Part shown: in pieces, positions 7,064 through 14,712 of the stretch | How positions within the stretch are numbered: position 1 is the stretch's first letter | Layout: the number at the start of each line of letters is the position of its first letter | NCBI GenBank assembly: GCA_029781465.1 | Contig: JAKOWQ010000005.1 | Coordinates: forward strand, 1-20,451 | Source of the DNA: Pseudomonadota bacterium | GTDB taxonomy: Bacteria; Pseudomonadota; Alphaproteobacteria; Sphingomonadales; Sphingomonadaceae | Direction of reading: 5' to 3' | DNA: 20,451 bases | Notes under the pieces: generated by a model | Database searches by the model: none | Seen by the model: the letters and a program-made list of their open reading frames with translations, nothing else | What the model was told of the DNA's origin: nothing | Position numbers and translations under genes: made by a program

Positions 7064-7845
7064 ACGGCTCGCCAGCGCAGCGACATGCAGGTGAAGCCTG
7101 CGTCGATCTTCGCGATCTCGCGGTTTTCGAGCTGGACGACGGTCGCTCCGTAGTTGGCCAGCAGATCGGCAATCGCCGGATAGGTCGCACCAACCAGCAG
7201 GTGCTTATTGACGCGCAGCACGTTGGCCCCGCCCCGCTCGGCCTGGGGCACCTCGATCACCCGGTAGTCTGAGAAGATCCCGCTTTGCGCAAGGGCGCGG
7301 GTGGCAAGCACGGTTTCCTCGTCGATCAGCGAACAGGCGGTCTTGAGGTGGAGCACCTCGGGCGGGGTTTCCACCACCTCGGCGCGCTGGCCGAATTGGT
7401 CCAACAGGCGCGCCAGTGCCGCCGCGCCAATCCGGTCAGTGCGCGCGGAAAGGCCAATGAACACCCGGTCCGGCATCGCCAGCACATCGCCGCCGTCGGC
7501 ATGGCCGTCACCCAGTGCCAGCACCTGCCCGAAGTGCTGCTCAAGCGCCGGGCGCAGCAGGGCGGCCTCCCCCGCGCGGCTTGGTGCGCCCGGGTTGAGC
7601 AGCACCGCGCCGGCGGTGAAAACCAGCGCCGGATCCTCAACAAACAGGGCGTCGGGAAAATCCTCGAGCGGGTCGAGAAGGGTCAGCTCCAGCCCTGCTG
7701 CTTCCAGAGCCGCGGCATAGGCCGTGTGCTCGGCCGCCACGCCCGCAAATGTCGGGTCCGGCCCGCCGTCCGCGCGCAGTCCCTTGATCGCGCTCTCCCC
7801 CGGGCGGCGCAGGACGGCATGGGTGAAATCGAAGATCCGCGGCAT
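7060..7845 (-). CDS. ddaH: Dimethylargininase-type amidinohydrolase (DDAH family)
   Basis: DDAH enzymes hydrolyse N-omega-methylated arginines to citrulline and a methylamine in the cytosol. The 261-residue length fits the family. The catalytic triad of the guanidine-modifying superfamily is visible: Asp117 in HADGGDVL, His166 in EVLHLKTACS and Cys253 in DAGFTCMSLRW. FPDALFVEDPALVF (63-76) and NPGAPSRAGE (84-93) are the substrate-loop motifs, and FIGLSARTD follows. The acidic triad residue is Asp, as in mammalian DDAH1, where the Pseudomonas enzyme has Glu. A related arginine deiminase-like activity cannot be excluded. The gene lies 17 bases downstream of the DUF3617 lipoprotein gene on the same strand, so the two may be co-transcribed. 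Its stop codon overlaps that of the chemoreceptor gene. Confidence 0.88.
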   Translation of the reverse strand: MPRIFDFTHAVLRRPGESAIKGLRADGGPDPTFAGVAAEHTAYAAALEAAGLELTLLDPLEDFPDALFVEDPALVFTAGAVLLNPGAPSRAGEAALLRPALEQHFGQVLALGDGHADGGDVLAMPDRVFIGLSARTDRIGAAALARLLDQFGQRAEVVETPPEVLHLKTACSLIDEETVLATRALAQSGIFSDYRVIEVPQAERGGANVLRVNKHLLVGATYPAIADLLANYGATVVQLENREIAKIDAGFTCMSLRWRAV

Positions 7846-7862
7846 CGCCGATCGGGCCGGGT

Positions 7863-8393
7863 CTACTTGCAGTCGCCGATCCGCTCTGTCTTGACGGTCT
7901 GCTCGATATGCATCGTCTTGCCGTCGGGCGCCTTCATGTCCGCCTTGATCGCCACCTGCGAGCCGGTATCGGAATAGGTCCCCTGCGAGGTCGAATGCAT
8001 TTCCATGCCATCGCTCTTGCAGGTGAAGGCGGAGCTGACGGTCCCGCCGGAAGCCTCGAACTTGTCAAACTTGCAATCGCCCTTGGCCATGTTCTCCTTC
8101 ATGGCCTCAATGCCCTTGGCGGCATCCTCGGGCTTGAGGCAGTATTCCTGGCTGGCCGCCTTGGCGAACATCGCCTTCATCTGCGTTGCGGCCTGGGGCG
8201 GCATTCCCGGCATCGCGAAATCGGTGACCTCGATCGTGGTCCGGTATTGTCCGGGGGTGAAGCGGAAGGCCATTTCCGCAGCCGCCTTGTCGGCATTGGC
8301 CTGGGCGGGCGCATCCGTGGTCGCGGCCTGCTTCGAACAGGCGCCAAGCGCCAGCGCCGAAAGAGCGATCGGTACAATCAGGGACTTGCGCAT
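7863..8393 (-). CDS. DUF3617 family lipoprotein
   Basis: This 176-residue protein has a signal peptide ending in a good lipobox (LGACS, lipidated Cys19), so it is predicted to be a membrane-anchored periplasmic lipoprotein. The mature part opens with an Ala-rich linker, then FRFTPGQYRTTIEVTDFAMPGMP, cysteines in SQEYCLKPEDA, GDCKFDKF and FTCKSDG, and a C-terminal IGDCK. This pattern, with a start like 'pGxyexTxe', paired cysteines and a basic end, is that of the DUF3617 family common in sphingomonads; its function is unknown. Four cysteines in the mature domain could form two disulfides. The ribosome site CAGGAG supports the start. The DDAH gene follows 17 bases downstream. Confidence 0.85.
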   Translation of the reverse strand: MRKSLIVPIALSALALGACSKQAATTDAPAQANADKAAAEMAFRFTPGQYRTTIEVTDFAMPGMPPQAATQMKAMFAKAASQEYCLKPEDAAKGIEAMKENMAKGDCKFDKFEASGGTVSSAFTCKSDGMEMHSTSQGTYSDTGSQVAIKADMKAPDGKTMHIEQTVKTERIGDCK

Positions 8394-8462
8394 GAAAAAC
8401 TCCTGTGGGGATGGTCCCCCAGGCTAGCAAGCCGCGATCGCCGTGCCAATCGCTCGCGCCGA

Positions 8463-8831
8463 TCAGGCCGCGCGCAGCATGGCCTGTCCGTGCCGGGCCG
8501 ACCGGTCGGGCTCGAAGAAGCGCAGGTAGGTGCGGTGCAGATGATCGACCACCGGGCCATAAAGCGGGCGATCAAACTCGATCCCGGCCGAGTGCCCCTT
8601 GATCCAGCGGATCACCCCGGTCAGGCCTTCCATGCACTGCGGACGGATCACCACCATATCGCCGACGTGATGGACCAGACCGCGGCTGTCGATTCGGCAT
8701 CCGCCCTCGGAAAGGTCGGAAATTACCACGTGATCGACATAGCCCGAGCGCGAACGGCACTTGGCCGGAAGCACCAGTTGCAGCCGGTGCGAGCGGCGCA
8801 AGGCACGGACGTTGTTGGTTTCGGTGGCCAT
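8463..8831 (-). CDS. PilZ domain protein, probable cyclic di-GMP receptor
   Basis: This is a single-domain PilZ protein of 122 residues. Both cyclic di-GMP-binding elements are present: RxxxR as RRSHR (12-16) and the (D/N)xSxxG motif as DLSEGG (39-44). The rest of the small beta-barrel follows, with GVIRWIKGHSAGIEFDRPLYG. It is likely a cytosolic effector that changes motility, secretion or polysaccharide output when cyclic di-GMP rises; its partner is unknown. A strong ribosome site (GGGAGAGG) precedes the ATG. It lies 69 bases upstream of the DUF3617 gene on the same strand, with no terminator obvious between them, so loose co-transcription is possible. Confidence 0.9.
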   Translation of the reverse strand: MATETNNVRALRRSHRLQLVLPAKCRSRSGYVDHVVISDLSEGGCRIDSRGLVHHVGDMVVIRPQCMEGLTGVIRWIKGHSAGIEFDRPLYGPVVDHLHRTYLRFFEPDRSARHGQAMLRAA

Positions 8832-8930
8832 CGCCCCTCTCCCTCAAAGCTGGTTGCCGTAGCGGCACATCCGCCACGCCACCGATAACGGCATGGCAGT
8901 CCATTCGATTAAGCCCCCGCGCGGGCGCAA

Positions 8931-8952
8931 TTGCAGCCATGGCAAAATGCAA
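8931..8952. promoter_or_regulatory. Inverted repeat, candidate operator before the acyl-CoA dehydrogenase pair
   Basis: TTGCA (8931-8935) and TGCAA (8948-8952) form a dyad around a 12-base centre. The palindromes GCAATTGC (8927-8934) and GCCATGGC (8936-8943) are packed into the same stretch. A weak -35-like TTGACT begins 7 bases downstream at 8960. A regulator such as a TetR- or GntR-type fatty acid repressor could bind here. No regulator gene is in the window, and short palindromes arise by chance, so the call is tentative. Confidence 0.3.
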
Positions 8953-9017
8953 CTCGTCCTTGACTGGGCGCGATTTGGGGCCAAGCTGGCCTCGACAAGA
9001 TTGACGGAGAGAGGCCC

Positions 9018-10211
9018 GTGGACATCGAATTCAGCCCGGAAGATCTCGCCTTCCGCGAGGAAGTGCGGACATTCATCGCCGAGAACTATCCCGCCCAGCT
9101 ACGCGGCAAGCAGGATGAGGGGGAAGAACTGGGCAAGGAAGATTTCCTCGCCTGGCACCGCGTTCTGCACAAGAAGGGCTGGGTCGCCCCTGCCTGGCCG
9201 GTTGAATACGGCGGCACCGGCTGGTCGATCACCCAGCGCTATATCTGGTCGGAGGAAACCGCACGGGCCGATTGCATCCGCCTGCTGCCCTTCGGTCTGA
9301 CCATGGTCGGCCCGGTGATCTACACCTTCGGCACCCCCGAACAGAAGGCGCATTTCCTGCCCCGGATCCTTTCGGGCGAGGACTGGTGGTGCCAGGGTTA
9401 TTCGGAACCCGGTTCGGGCTCGGACCTGGCAAGCCTGCGCACCCGCGCGGTGCGCGATGGCGACCACTATGTCGTCAACGGGCAGAAAACCTGGACCACG
9501 CTGGCCCAGCATGCCGACTGGGGCTTCTTCCTGGTTCGCACCGATCCCGATGCCAAGCAGCAGGAAGGCATTTCGTTCCTGCTGATCGACATGAAGAGCC
9601 CGGGGATCACGGTGCGTCCGATCATCACTTTGGGCGGCGAGCACGAGGTCAACGAGGTGTTCCTCGAGGACGTGCGCGTGCCGGTGGCCAACCGGGTGTT
9701 CGAGGAGAACAAGGGCTGGACCTGCGCCAAGTTCCTGCTCGCTCACGAACGCGTCGGGATTGCCGGCGTGGCGACCTCCAAGCGTTCGATCGAGCGGATC
9801 AAGGCAATCGCCCAGACCGAGATGGAAGGCGACCGGGCGCTGCTTGCCAACCCCTTCTTCAAGCGCAAGGTGGCCGAGCTTGAGGTCGATCTCGCCGCGC
9901 TCGAATACACCGAGCTGCGCACTCTGGCGGGCATGGCCGCGGGCAAGGGGCCGGGGCCGGAAAGCTCGGTGCTCAAGATCAAGGGCAGCGAAATCCAGCA
10001 GCGGCTGACCGAGCTGGTGCTGGAAATGGCCGGTCATTACGGCGCGCCCTATTTCCGTGGTTTCGGCGAGGGCGACAACGAGCATCCGATCGGCCCGGCC
10101 TGGGCCAACCGCGCCGCGCCGACCTATTACAACACCCGCAAGACCACGATTTACGGCGGATCGAACGAGATCCAGCGCAACGTGATCGCCAAGATGGTGC
10201 TGGGGCTCTGA
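9018..10211 (+). CDS. Acyl-CoA dehydrogenase, large-subunit type (PimC-like)
   Basis: This 397-residue flavoprotein introduces the trans-2 double bond in an acyl-CoA thioester and passes electrons to electron-transfer flavoprotein. FAD and substrate motifs are clear: CQGYSEPGSGSDLASLRTRA, VNGQKTWTTLAQHADW, EVFLEDVRVP and, near the C-terminus, TTIYGGSNEIQRN. Where MCAD has its catalytic Glu (Tyr-Glu-Gly), this protein has Tyr379-Gly380-Gly381. The base may instead be Glu244 in AHERVGIAG, the helix position used by isovaleryl-CoA dehydrogenase. Length and pairing with the next gene resemble the pimeloyl-CoA dehydrogenase large subunit and other two-subunit ACADs for dicarboxylic, branched or sterol side-chain acyl-CoAs. 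The start is a GTG behind a strong GGAGAGAGG ribosome site. The true substrate cannot be read from the sequence. Confidence 0.9.
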   Translation: MDIEFSPEDLAFREEVRTFIAENYPAQLRGKQDEGEELGKEDFLAWHRVLHKKGWVAPAWPVEYGGTGWSITQRYIWSEETARADCIRLLPFGLTMVGPVIYTFGTPEQKAHFLPRILSGEDWWCQGYSEPGSGSDLASLRTRAVRDGDHYVVNGQKTWTTLAQHADWGFFLVRTDPDAKQQEGISFLLIDMKSPGITVRPIITLGGEHEVNEVFLEDVRVPVANRVFEENKGWTCAKFLLAHERVGIAGVATSKRSIERIKAIAQTEMEGDRALLANPFFKRKVAELEVDLAALEYTELRTLAGMAAGKGPGPESSVLKIKGSEIQQRLTELVLEMAGHYGAPYFRGFGEGDNEHPIGPAWANRAAPTYYNTRKTTIYGGSNEIQRNVIAKMVLGL

Positions 10212-10236
10212 ACGGGCCTGGCAAGAGGACTGAAAG

Positions 10237-11367
10237 ATGGATCTGAGCTATACCGAAACCCAGGAAATGCTGCGCGACACGCTCGCGCGGTTCTTGGCCG
10301 ATACCTATTCGTTCGAGGCGCGCCAGAAGATGCTGGACAGTGCCGAAGGCCGCGATCCGGGGATCTGGAAGGCGCTGTCGAGCGAACTCGGGCTGACCTG
10401 CGCCCCCTTTGCCGAGGAACTGGGCGGCATGGGCGGCGGCGCGACCGAGAACATGATCATGATGGAAGAGCTGGGCAAGGTCATCGCGATCGAGCCCTGG
10501 CTGCAGACCGTGGTGATCGGTGGCGGTGCGCTGAGGGCCTCGGGCGGAGCCCTGGCCGAAGCGACCATTCCGGCGATCATTTCGGGCGATGCGCTGATCG
10601 CTTTCGCCTATGCCGAGCCGCAGGGCCGCTACAACCTGGCCGACATCGGCACTACCGCGAAGAAGGACGGGGCGGGCTATGTGCTCAGCGGGCACAAGGC
10701 TGTGGTCTATGCCGCGCCCTGGGCGACCCACCTGCTGGTCACCGCGCGCACCGGCGGCGGACGGCGTGAACGCGAAGGGGTGGAGATGTTCCTGGTCGAG
10801 GCCAACAGCCCCGGCATTTCCCGGCGCGACTACCCCACGGTTGACGGTTTCCGCGCTTCCGAGGTCTATTTCGAGAACGTCTCCGTCCCCGCCGAGGCCA
10901 TGCTTTCGGGCGGGATCGATCTGGTCGAGCAGGTGGTCGACGAAGCGACTATGGCGGTCTGCTCCGAAGCCACCGGGATCGCCCGCACCATGCTGGCCCA
11001 GACGGTTGAATACACCGGCCAGCGCAAGCAGTTCGGCCAGCCGATCGGCAAGTTCCAGTCGCTCCAGCACCGCATGGCCGACATGCTGGTCGAGGCCGAG
11101 CAGATCGCCTCGATGGCACTGATGGGCACGCTCAAGCTCGATGCTCCGGCGGCCGAGCGCAAGGCGGCGGTTTCGATGTGCAAGGCCAAGGTCTCGCGCA
11201 GCCTCAAGTTCGTCGGGCAGAGCGCGATCCAGACCCATGGCGGGATCGGCATCACCATGGAACTGGGGATCGGGCACTACTTCAAGCGCTCGACCATGAT
11301 CGAGAACCAGTTTGGCGGGGCCGATCATCACTTTGAGCGCTACGAGGCGCTGACCCTGCCCGCCTGA
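10237..11367 (+). CDS. Acyl-CoA dehydrogenase, small-subunit type (PimD-like)
   Basis: This 376-residue acyl-CoA dehydrogenase homologue follows the large-subunit-type gene after 25 bases, with a GAGG ribosome site, so the two form an operon and probably a heteromer. It opens with the helical N-terminal domain (SYTETQEMLRDTLARFLAD) and a glycine-rich GGMGGGATENMIMMEELGKV. The C-terminal helical domain contains EYTGQRKQFGQPIGKFQSLQ and QTHGGIGITMELGIGHYFKR, which bind FAD across the dimer. The middle beta domain is shorter and more divergent than in the large subunit. The MCAD catalytic Glu position is not recognisable (FGGADHHFERYEAL at the end), as in other small subunits, so the partner may supply part of the active site. 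An intrinsic terminator lies 25 bases after the stop. Confidence 0.9.
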   Translation: MDLSYTETQEMLRDTLARFLADTYSFEARQKMLDSAEGRDPGIWKALSSELGLTCAPFAEELGGMGGGATENMIMMEELGKVIAIEPWLQTVVIGGGALRASGGALAEATIPAIISGDALIAFAYAEPQGRYNLADIGTTAKKDGAGYVLSGHKAVVYAAPWATHLLVTARTGGGRREREGVEMFLVEANSPGISRRDYPTVDGFRASEVYFENVSVPAEAMLSGGIDLVEQVVDEATMAVCSEATGIARTMLAQTVEYTGQRKQFGQPIGKFQSLQHRMADMLVEAEQIASMALMGTLKLDAPAAERKAAVSMCKAKVSRSLKFVGQSAIQTHGGIGITMELGIGHYFKRSTMIENQFGGADHHFERYEALTLPA

Positions 11368-11392
11368 GCGCGGATTTCAGAGAGGTACCCCT

Positions 11393-11428
11393 GGCGGGGC
11401 GGCAGCTTGGCCGTCCCCGCCTTTTTTT
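11393..11428 (+). terminator. Rho-independent terminator after the acyl-CoA dehydrogenase operon
   Basis: GGCGGGG-CGGC (11393-11403) pairs with GCCG-CCCCGCC (11410-11421) around the loop AGCTTG, with one bulged T, giving an 11-bp GC-rich stem. Seven Ts follow (11422-11428). The polarity serves only the plus strand; the TonB receptor gene converging from the right has no T-run on its side here. Confidence 0.92.
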
Positions 11429-11435
11429 GGGCAGC

Positions 11436-13562
11436 TCAGCCCTTGCCGCCGAATGTGCGGGTGATCGAGAATGTCAACGCGGCATGCGCATCGCGGTGGC
11501 GAAACTCGGTGAAAGTCGGCGTGGCGGCCGAGCGGTTGGGAATGGAAAACTCCCGGTAACGCTGGCCTGCCGTATCGAACGCGTTGTCGATATCGAGGCG
11601 CAGCGTCGTGCGCTTGTCGGGCCGGTATTCGACAAAGGCCGTGCCGTAGATCCGCTCGAGAATCAGGCTGTCGACCTCCTCGATCCGGTAGAACACGTTG
11701 TCGGCCCGATCCGTGAAGAAGACCCCGTAAGACCAGTGCGCCAGATCGCGCCTGAGATCGACGCTCCACTCCCAGACCGGATAGAACCCGCTCCACCCGC
11801 GGCGCTTGCCGCTCAGCGGATCGAGCACCGAGGTATCCTGCACGGTCGCGTTGATGGTGATCCGGGTCGCCTTGAGCCCCAGCTTCTCGAGCGGGGCATC
11901 GAAGGTGAAAGCGGCAAACTTGCGTGTGCCGTTGCCGATGTTGCCCGGGGCGTCGAAGCCGTCGTCGGTCAGCACACGGTCCTGCAACATGCTCGCCCAG
12001 TCATAGCCCAGTTCGAGCTTGATCAAGCCCTGGCCGAGGACGGGTCGCTCGACCGTGAAGCGCGCCTGCCAGGTGCGCTGGGGCATCAGATCGGCATTGC
12101 CGCCGCTGATCCGGCCGTTGGCGAGCTCGGCCGAAGAGATGAAGTCATAGAAATCGAGCTGTGCCACCTCGCGCCGCATCGATGCCTGGGCGTGCCAACC
12201 CTTGGCCCCCTTCCAGTCGAGCGTGATCCCCGGCTTGAGGAAGCTGAGCGAACGATCCGCGGTGGTATCGCCGCGAACCTTGAGCTTGGAGGTCTCGAAG
12301 GCCAGCGAGGTGTCGAGCCGCAGCGCGGAAGTCAGCTGGCGGCCCAGGTTGGCAAAGGTCTGGGTACGGAACTCATCTACGGTCGCCTTGTCGATCGGCA
12401 GATCGATCCGCGTGCGCGCGCCGGCCGGTCCAAGCAGGTAAAGCTCGGTCGCGTTCTCCAGCTTGTTGTAGGCAACCTCGCTGCCAAACTCGGCGGAAAA
12501 TCCCGCCAGCTTGGGGTGTGACCAGCTGAGCCGGCCCAGCACCTCGTCATAGCGCGCCTTCTGGAATTGCTCGAACCCGCCGACGATCGTCGCGGTTCCG
12601 CCTGGGCGTTCATAGTAGGAATCGAAGTAGTTGCGATCGCGCCGGTTGCCGAGCGCGACCAGCTTGATCGCCCCCCCACCCAGCGGACGCGTAACATCGC
12701 CGCCCAGTTCATAAGCGGTGTCGCGATAGTCCTGCTCCAGCTGGTCATCGCGCTGAGCGCCGCCGGTCGGGATGACATGGTTGGCTTGGAACAGGGCGGT
12801 GCGGCCCGGCGAATAGCTGAGGTTGAGATGCGCCGAACGGTTTGCCCCGTCCTCATGCGCCCAGCCCGCGGCGAAGCGGGGATAATAGAAGTCGATGTCG
12901 TTGGTCTTTTCGCGCAGTTCCAGCCGCGAATTGTCGGAATAGAGCCGGACATCGTCATAGCCGACCTCGACATCCCCGGCCCGGCCGGACTTGGCCGAAA
13001 GGTTGAAGGTCGATTTGCCGCTGCGGATCAGGACCGATGCGGTACCGTCGGGTATCAGCGAGCCATCGTGCAGCCGCCTGACGCTCGCGGTGGCGGTGCC
13101 GTCGATCCCGCCTTCGCGGCTCAGCACCACGTTGAGCACCTGACTCTTGCCGGCGTAGTCCGTGCCATAGACATCGCCGGGCGCGACCTCGACCCGCAGT
13201 ACCCGCCGCGCCGGAATGCGCGCCAGCATCGCCGCCAGCGTCTCGGCCTTGGACGAGGGGCGCGCTCCGTTGAACACCACATTGCCCGCCGCCCCGCTGA
13301 AACCGCGGATCGCATCGTTGGTTTCCTCGATCGCGAAGCCCGGTACCCGGCGGACAATGTCGAGCGCGTTGGTGGGGGCGAACTGCGTGAAATAGTCCGC
13401 CTGGTAGACGGTCTGGCGCTTGCCGACCGCTTCTGCCGCAACGTCCGCCACGGCGCCGTCGGAATCCGATTCGGCCCAGGCCGGCGCGGCAAGTGCCAGG
13501 GACGCAAGAAGCGCGGCGGGCGCGCCCGCAATCCGGCTGCTGGCTTTGACTGTTTTCGACAT
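11436..13562 (-). CDS. TonB-dependent outer-membrane receptor
   Basis: This 708-residue outer-membrane protein has a Sec signal (MSKTVKASSRIAGAPAALLA and cleavage near AWA-ES). A plug domain spans about 45-150, with TNALDIVRRVPGF, GFSGAAGNVVFNGARPSSKA and RVLRVEVAPGDVYGTDY. A long beta-barrel rich in alternating aromatic and polar strands reaches the end. It should import a ligand using TonB-ExbBD energy; the ligand is not evident. The last residues are TRTFGGKG, without the terminal Phe/Trp usual for barrel assembly, though a Phe lies five residues from the end. I chose the ATG at 13560-13562, which has GGGGAAG upstream, over a GTG four codons earlier. It diverges from the sulfotransferase gene across 277 bases, in which I see no further gene or clear promoter, only a small GAAC-GCT-GTTC dyad at 13575-13585. 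Confidence 0.9.
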   Translation of the reverse strand: MSKTVKASSRIAGAPAALLASLALAAPAWAESDSDGAVADVAAEAVGKRQTVYQADYFTQFAPTNALDIVRRVPGFAIEETNDAIRGFSGAAGNVVFNGARPSSKAETLAAMLARIPARRVLRVEVAPGDVYGTDYAGKSQVLNVVLSREGGIDGTATASVRRLHDGSLIPDGTASVLIRSGKSTFNLSAKSGRAGDVEVGYDDVRLYSDNSRLELREKTNDIDFYYPRFAAGWAHEDGANRSAHLNLSYSPGRTALFQANHVIPTGGAQRDDQLEQDYRDTAYELGGDVTRPLGGGAIKLVALGNRRDRNYFDSYYERPGGTATIVGGFEQFQKARYDEVLGRLSWSHPKLAGFSAEFGSEVAYNKLENATELYLLGPAGARTRIDLPIDKATVDEFRTQTFANLGRQLTSALRLDTSLAFETSKLKVRGDTTADRSLSFLKPGITLDWKGAKGWHAQASMRREVAQLDFYDFISSAELANGRISGGNADLMPQRTWQARFTVERPVLGQGLIKLELGYDWASMLQDRVLTDDGFDAPGNIGNGTRKFAAFTFDAPLEKLGLKATRITINATVQDTSVLDPLSGKRRGWSGFYPVWEWSVDLRRDLAHWSYGVFFTDRADNVFYRIEEVDSLILERIYGTAFVEYRPDKRTTLRLDIDNAFDTAGQRYREFSIPNRSAATPTFTEFRHRDAHAALTFSITRTFGGKG

Positions 13563-13839
13563 CGTCTTCCCCACGAACGCTGTTCCGGTCCGCGCGGCGG
13601 GGCATCATCCTCACCGCAACCTTTGCCCCAAGGCGTCGCATTCTCCCCAGGATGTGCGCCTTGACCCGGGCCTAGCCGGGACCGGCCCAGTTCCCCATTC
13701 GGGATCGACCAAGAGTCCTTGCGTGCCGACAAGCGTCGCCCCAACGCGACCAATTGCCCTTGTTGCCCGACGACAGGAGATTGTGCCGAAGCAAGCATAT
13801 GTTATCCAAAGACAGGTTGTCGCACTCACCTTTGGAAAT

Positions 13840-14700
13840 ATGAACGCCCCTCACCCTCAGGCCGTCATCTGGCTGGCCAGCTACCCGCGCTCGGGGAACA
13901 CCTTCCTGCGCACGCTGATCGCCAACTATTTCTCCGGTCTCGAACGACCACTCTCGCTTGAGGAGCTGATGCTTTCGACCTGGGGCGAGCATGTCGAGGA
14001 CATCTGGCAAGGGATCACCGGAAAAAACCCCGTGCAGCGCAGCCACGCCGACGAATTCCATGCCCGACCGGCCTATTTCGCCCAGCTGCGCGCGCGCATT
14101 CCCAATCCGCTGCGCCTGGTGAAGACCCATACGCCCTATGTGAGCATGGACGGCACGCCGGCCTTTGCCTTCTTCCCCGGCGACCGGCTGATCCATATCG
14201 TTCGCCACCCTTGCGATGTCGCGATCAGTTTCGCACACTATTTCGGGATCGATCTGGATGAGGCGATCCGCCGTATCACCACCAAGGATACGTGCCATGC
14301 CGGACACCCGCAGATGGGGCACGAGCTGATCGGATCGTGGAGCCAGCACGCCCGCAGCTGGATGGGCATGCGCGAGATTCCCGGGTTCGGCATCCGCTAT
14401 ATCGATCTGGCTACCAAAACCGGCGCGGTACTGGCCGACATCGTCCGATTCCTCGGGCAGGAGCCGGCGCCCGCGCGGATCGAGACGGCGATCAGCTTTT
14501 CGCGCTTTGAAAAACTCAAGGCGCAGGAAACCGCCGCCGGTTTCGTGGAGCACGCGGGGCGCGGCGGCGGCTCGTTCTTTCGCGAGGGGCGCCCTGGGCA
14601 ATGGTACGAGAAGCTCAGCCCCGCCCAGGCCCAGCGCCTGTTCGATGCCGATCCCGAGCTGATCGAGCGCTTCGCTTTCGCGACCGCACCGCAGGCCTGA
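13840..14700 (+). CDS. PAPS-dependent sulfotransferase domain protein
   Basis: This 286-residue cytosolic sulfotransferase-fold protein would move sulfate from PAPS to a hydroxyl or amine of an unknown acceptor. The 5'-phosphosulfate loop is YPRSGNTFLR (15-24). A likely catalytic His97 lies in KTHTPY. The 3'-phosphate motif is IVRHPCDVAISFAHYFG (120-136, with Arg122 and Ser130). The C-terminal FREGRPGQWYEKLS (247-260) matches the PAPS-binding RKGxxGxW element. Together these resemble the Sulfotransfer_1 family of aryl/alkyl sulfotransferases. The frame is open upstream to 13420, but that part overlaps the TonB receptor gene and looks non-coding; the ATG at 13840 fits the family start. The ribosome site is weak (TGGAAAT). 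The gene converges on the metalloprotease gene with a 12-base gap holding the palindrome GCCGATCGGC. Confidence 0.9.
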   Translation: MNAPHPQAVIWLASYPRSGNTFLRTLIANYFSGLERPLSLEELMLSTWGEHVEDIWQGITGKNPVQRSHADEFHARPAYFAQLRARIPNPLRLVKTHTPYVSMDGTPAFAFFPGDRLIHIVRHPCDVAISFAHYFGIDLDEAIRRITTKDTCHAGHPQMGHELIGSWSQHARSWMGMREIPGFGIRYIDLATKTGAVLADIVRFLGQEPAPARIETAISFSRFEKLKAQETAAGFVEHAGRGGGSFFREGRPGQWYEKLSPAQAQRLFDADPELIERFAFATAPQA

Positions 14701-14712
14701 TCGCCGATCGGC

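Noticed and set aside
13420..13839. N-terminal extension of the sulfotransferase frame
   Set aside because: It overlaps the TonB receptor signal-peptide region on the other strand and has no conserved sequence; the sulfotransferase family starts just before the PAPS loop.
14703..14712. Palindrome GCCGATCGGC between the convergent sulfotransferase and metalloprotease genes as a terminator
   Set aside because: It has no loop of workable size and no T-run on either strand.
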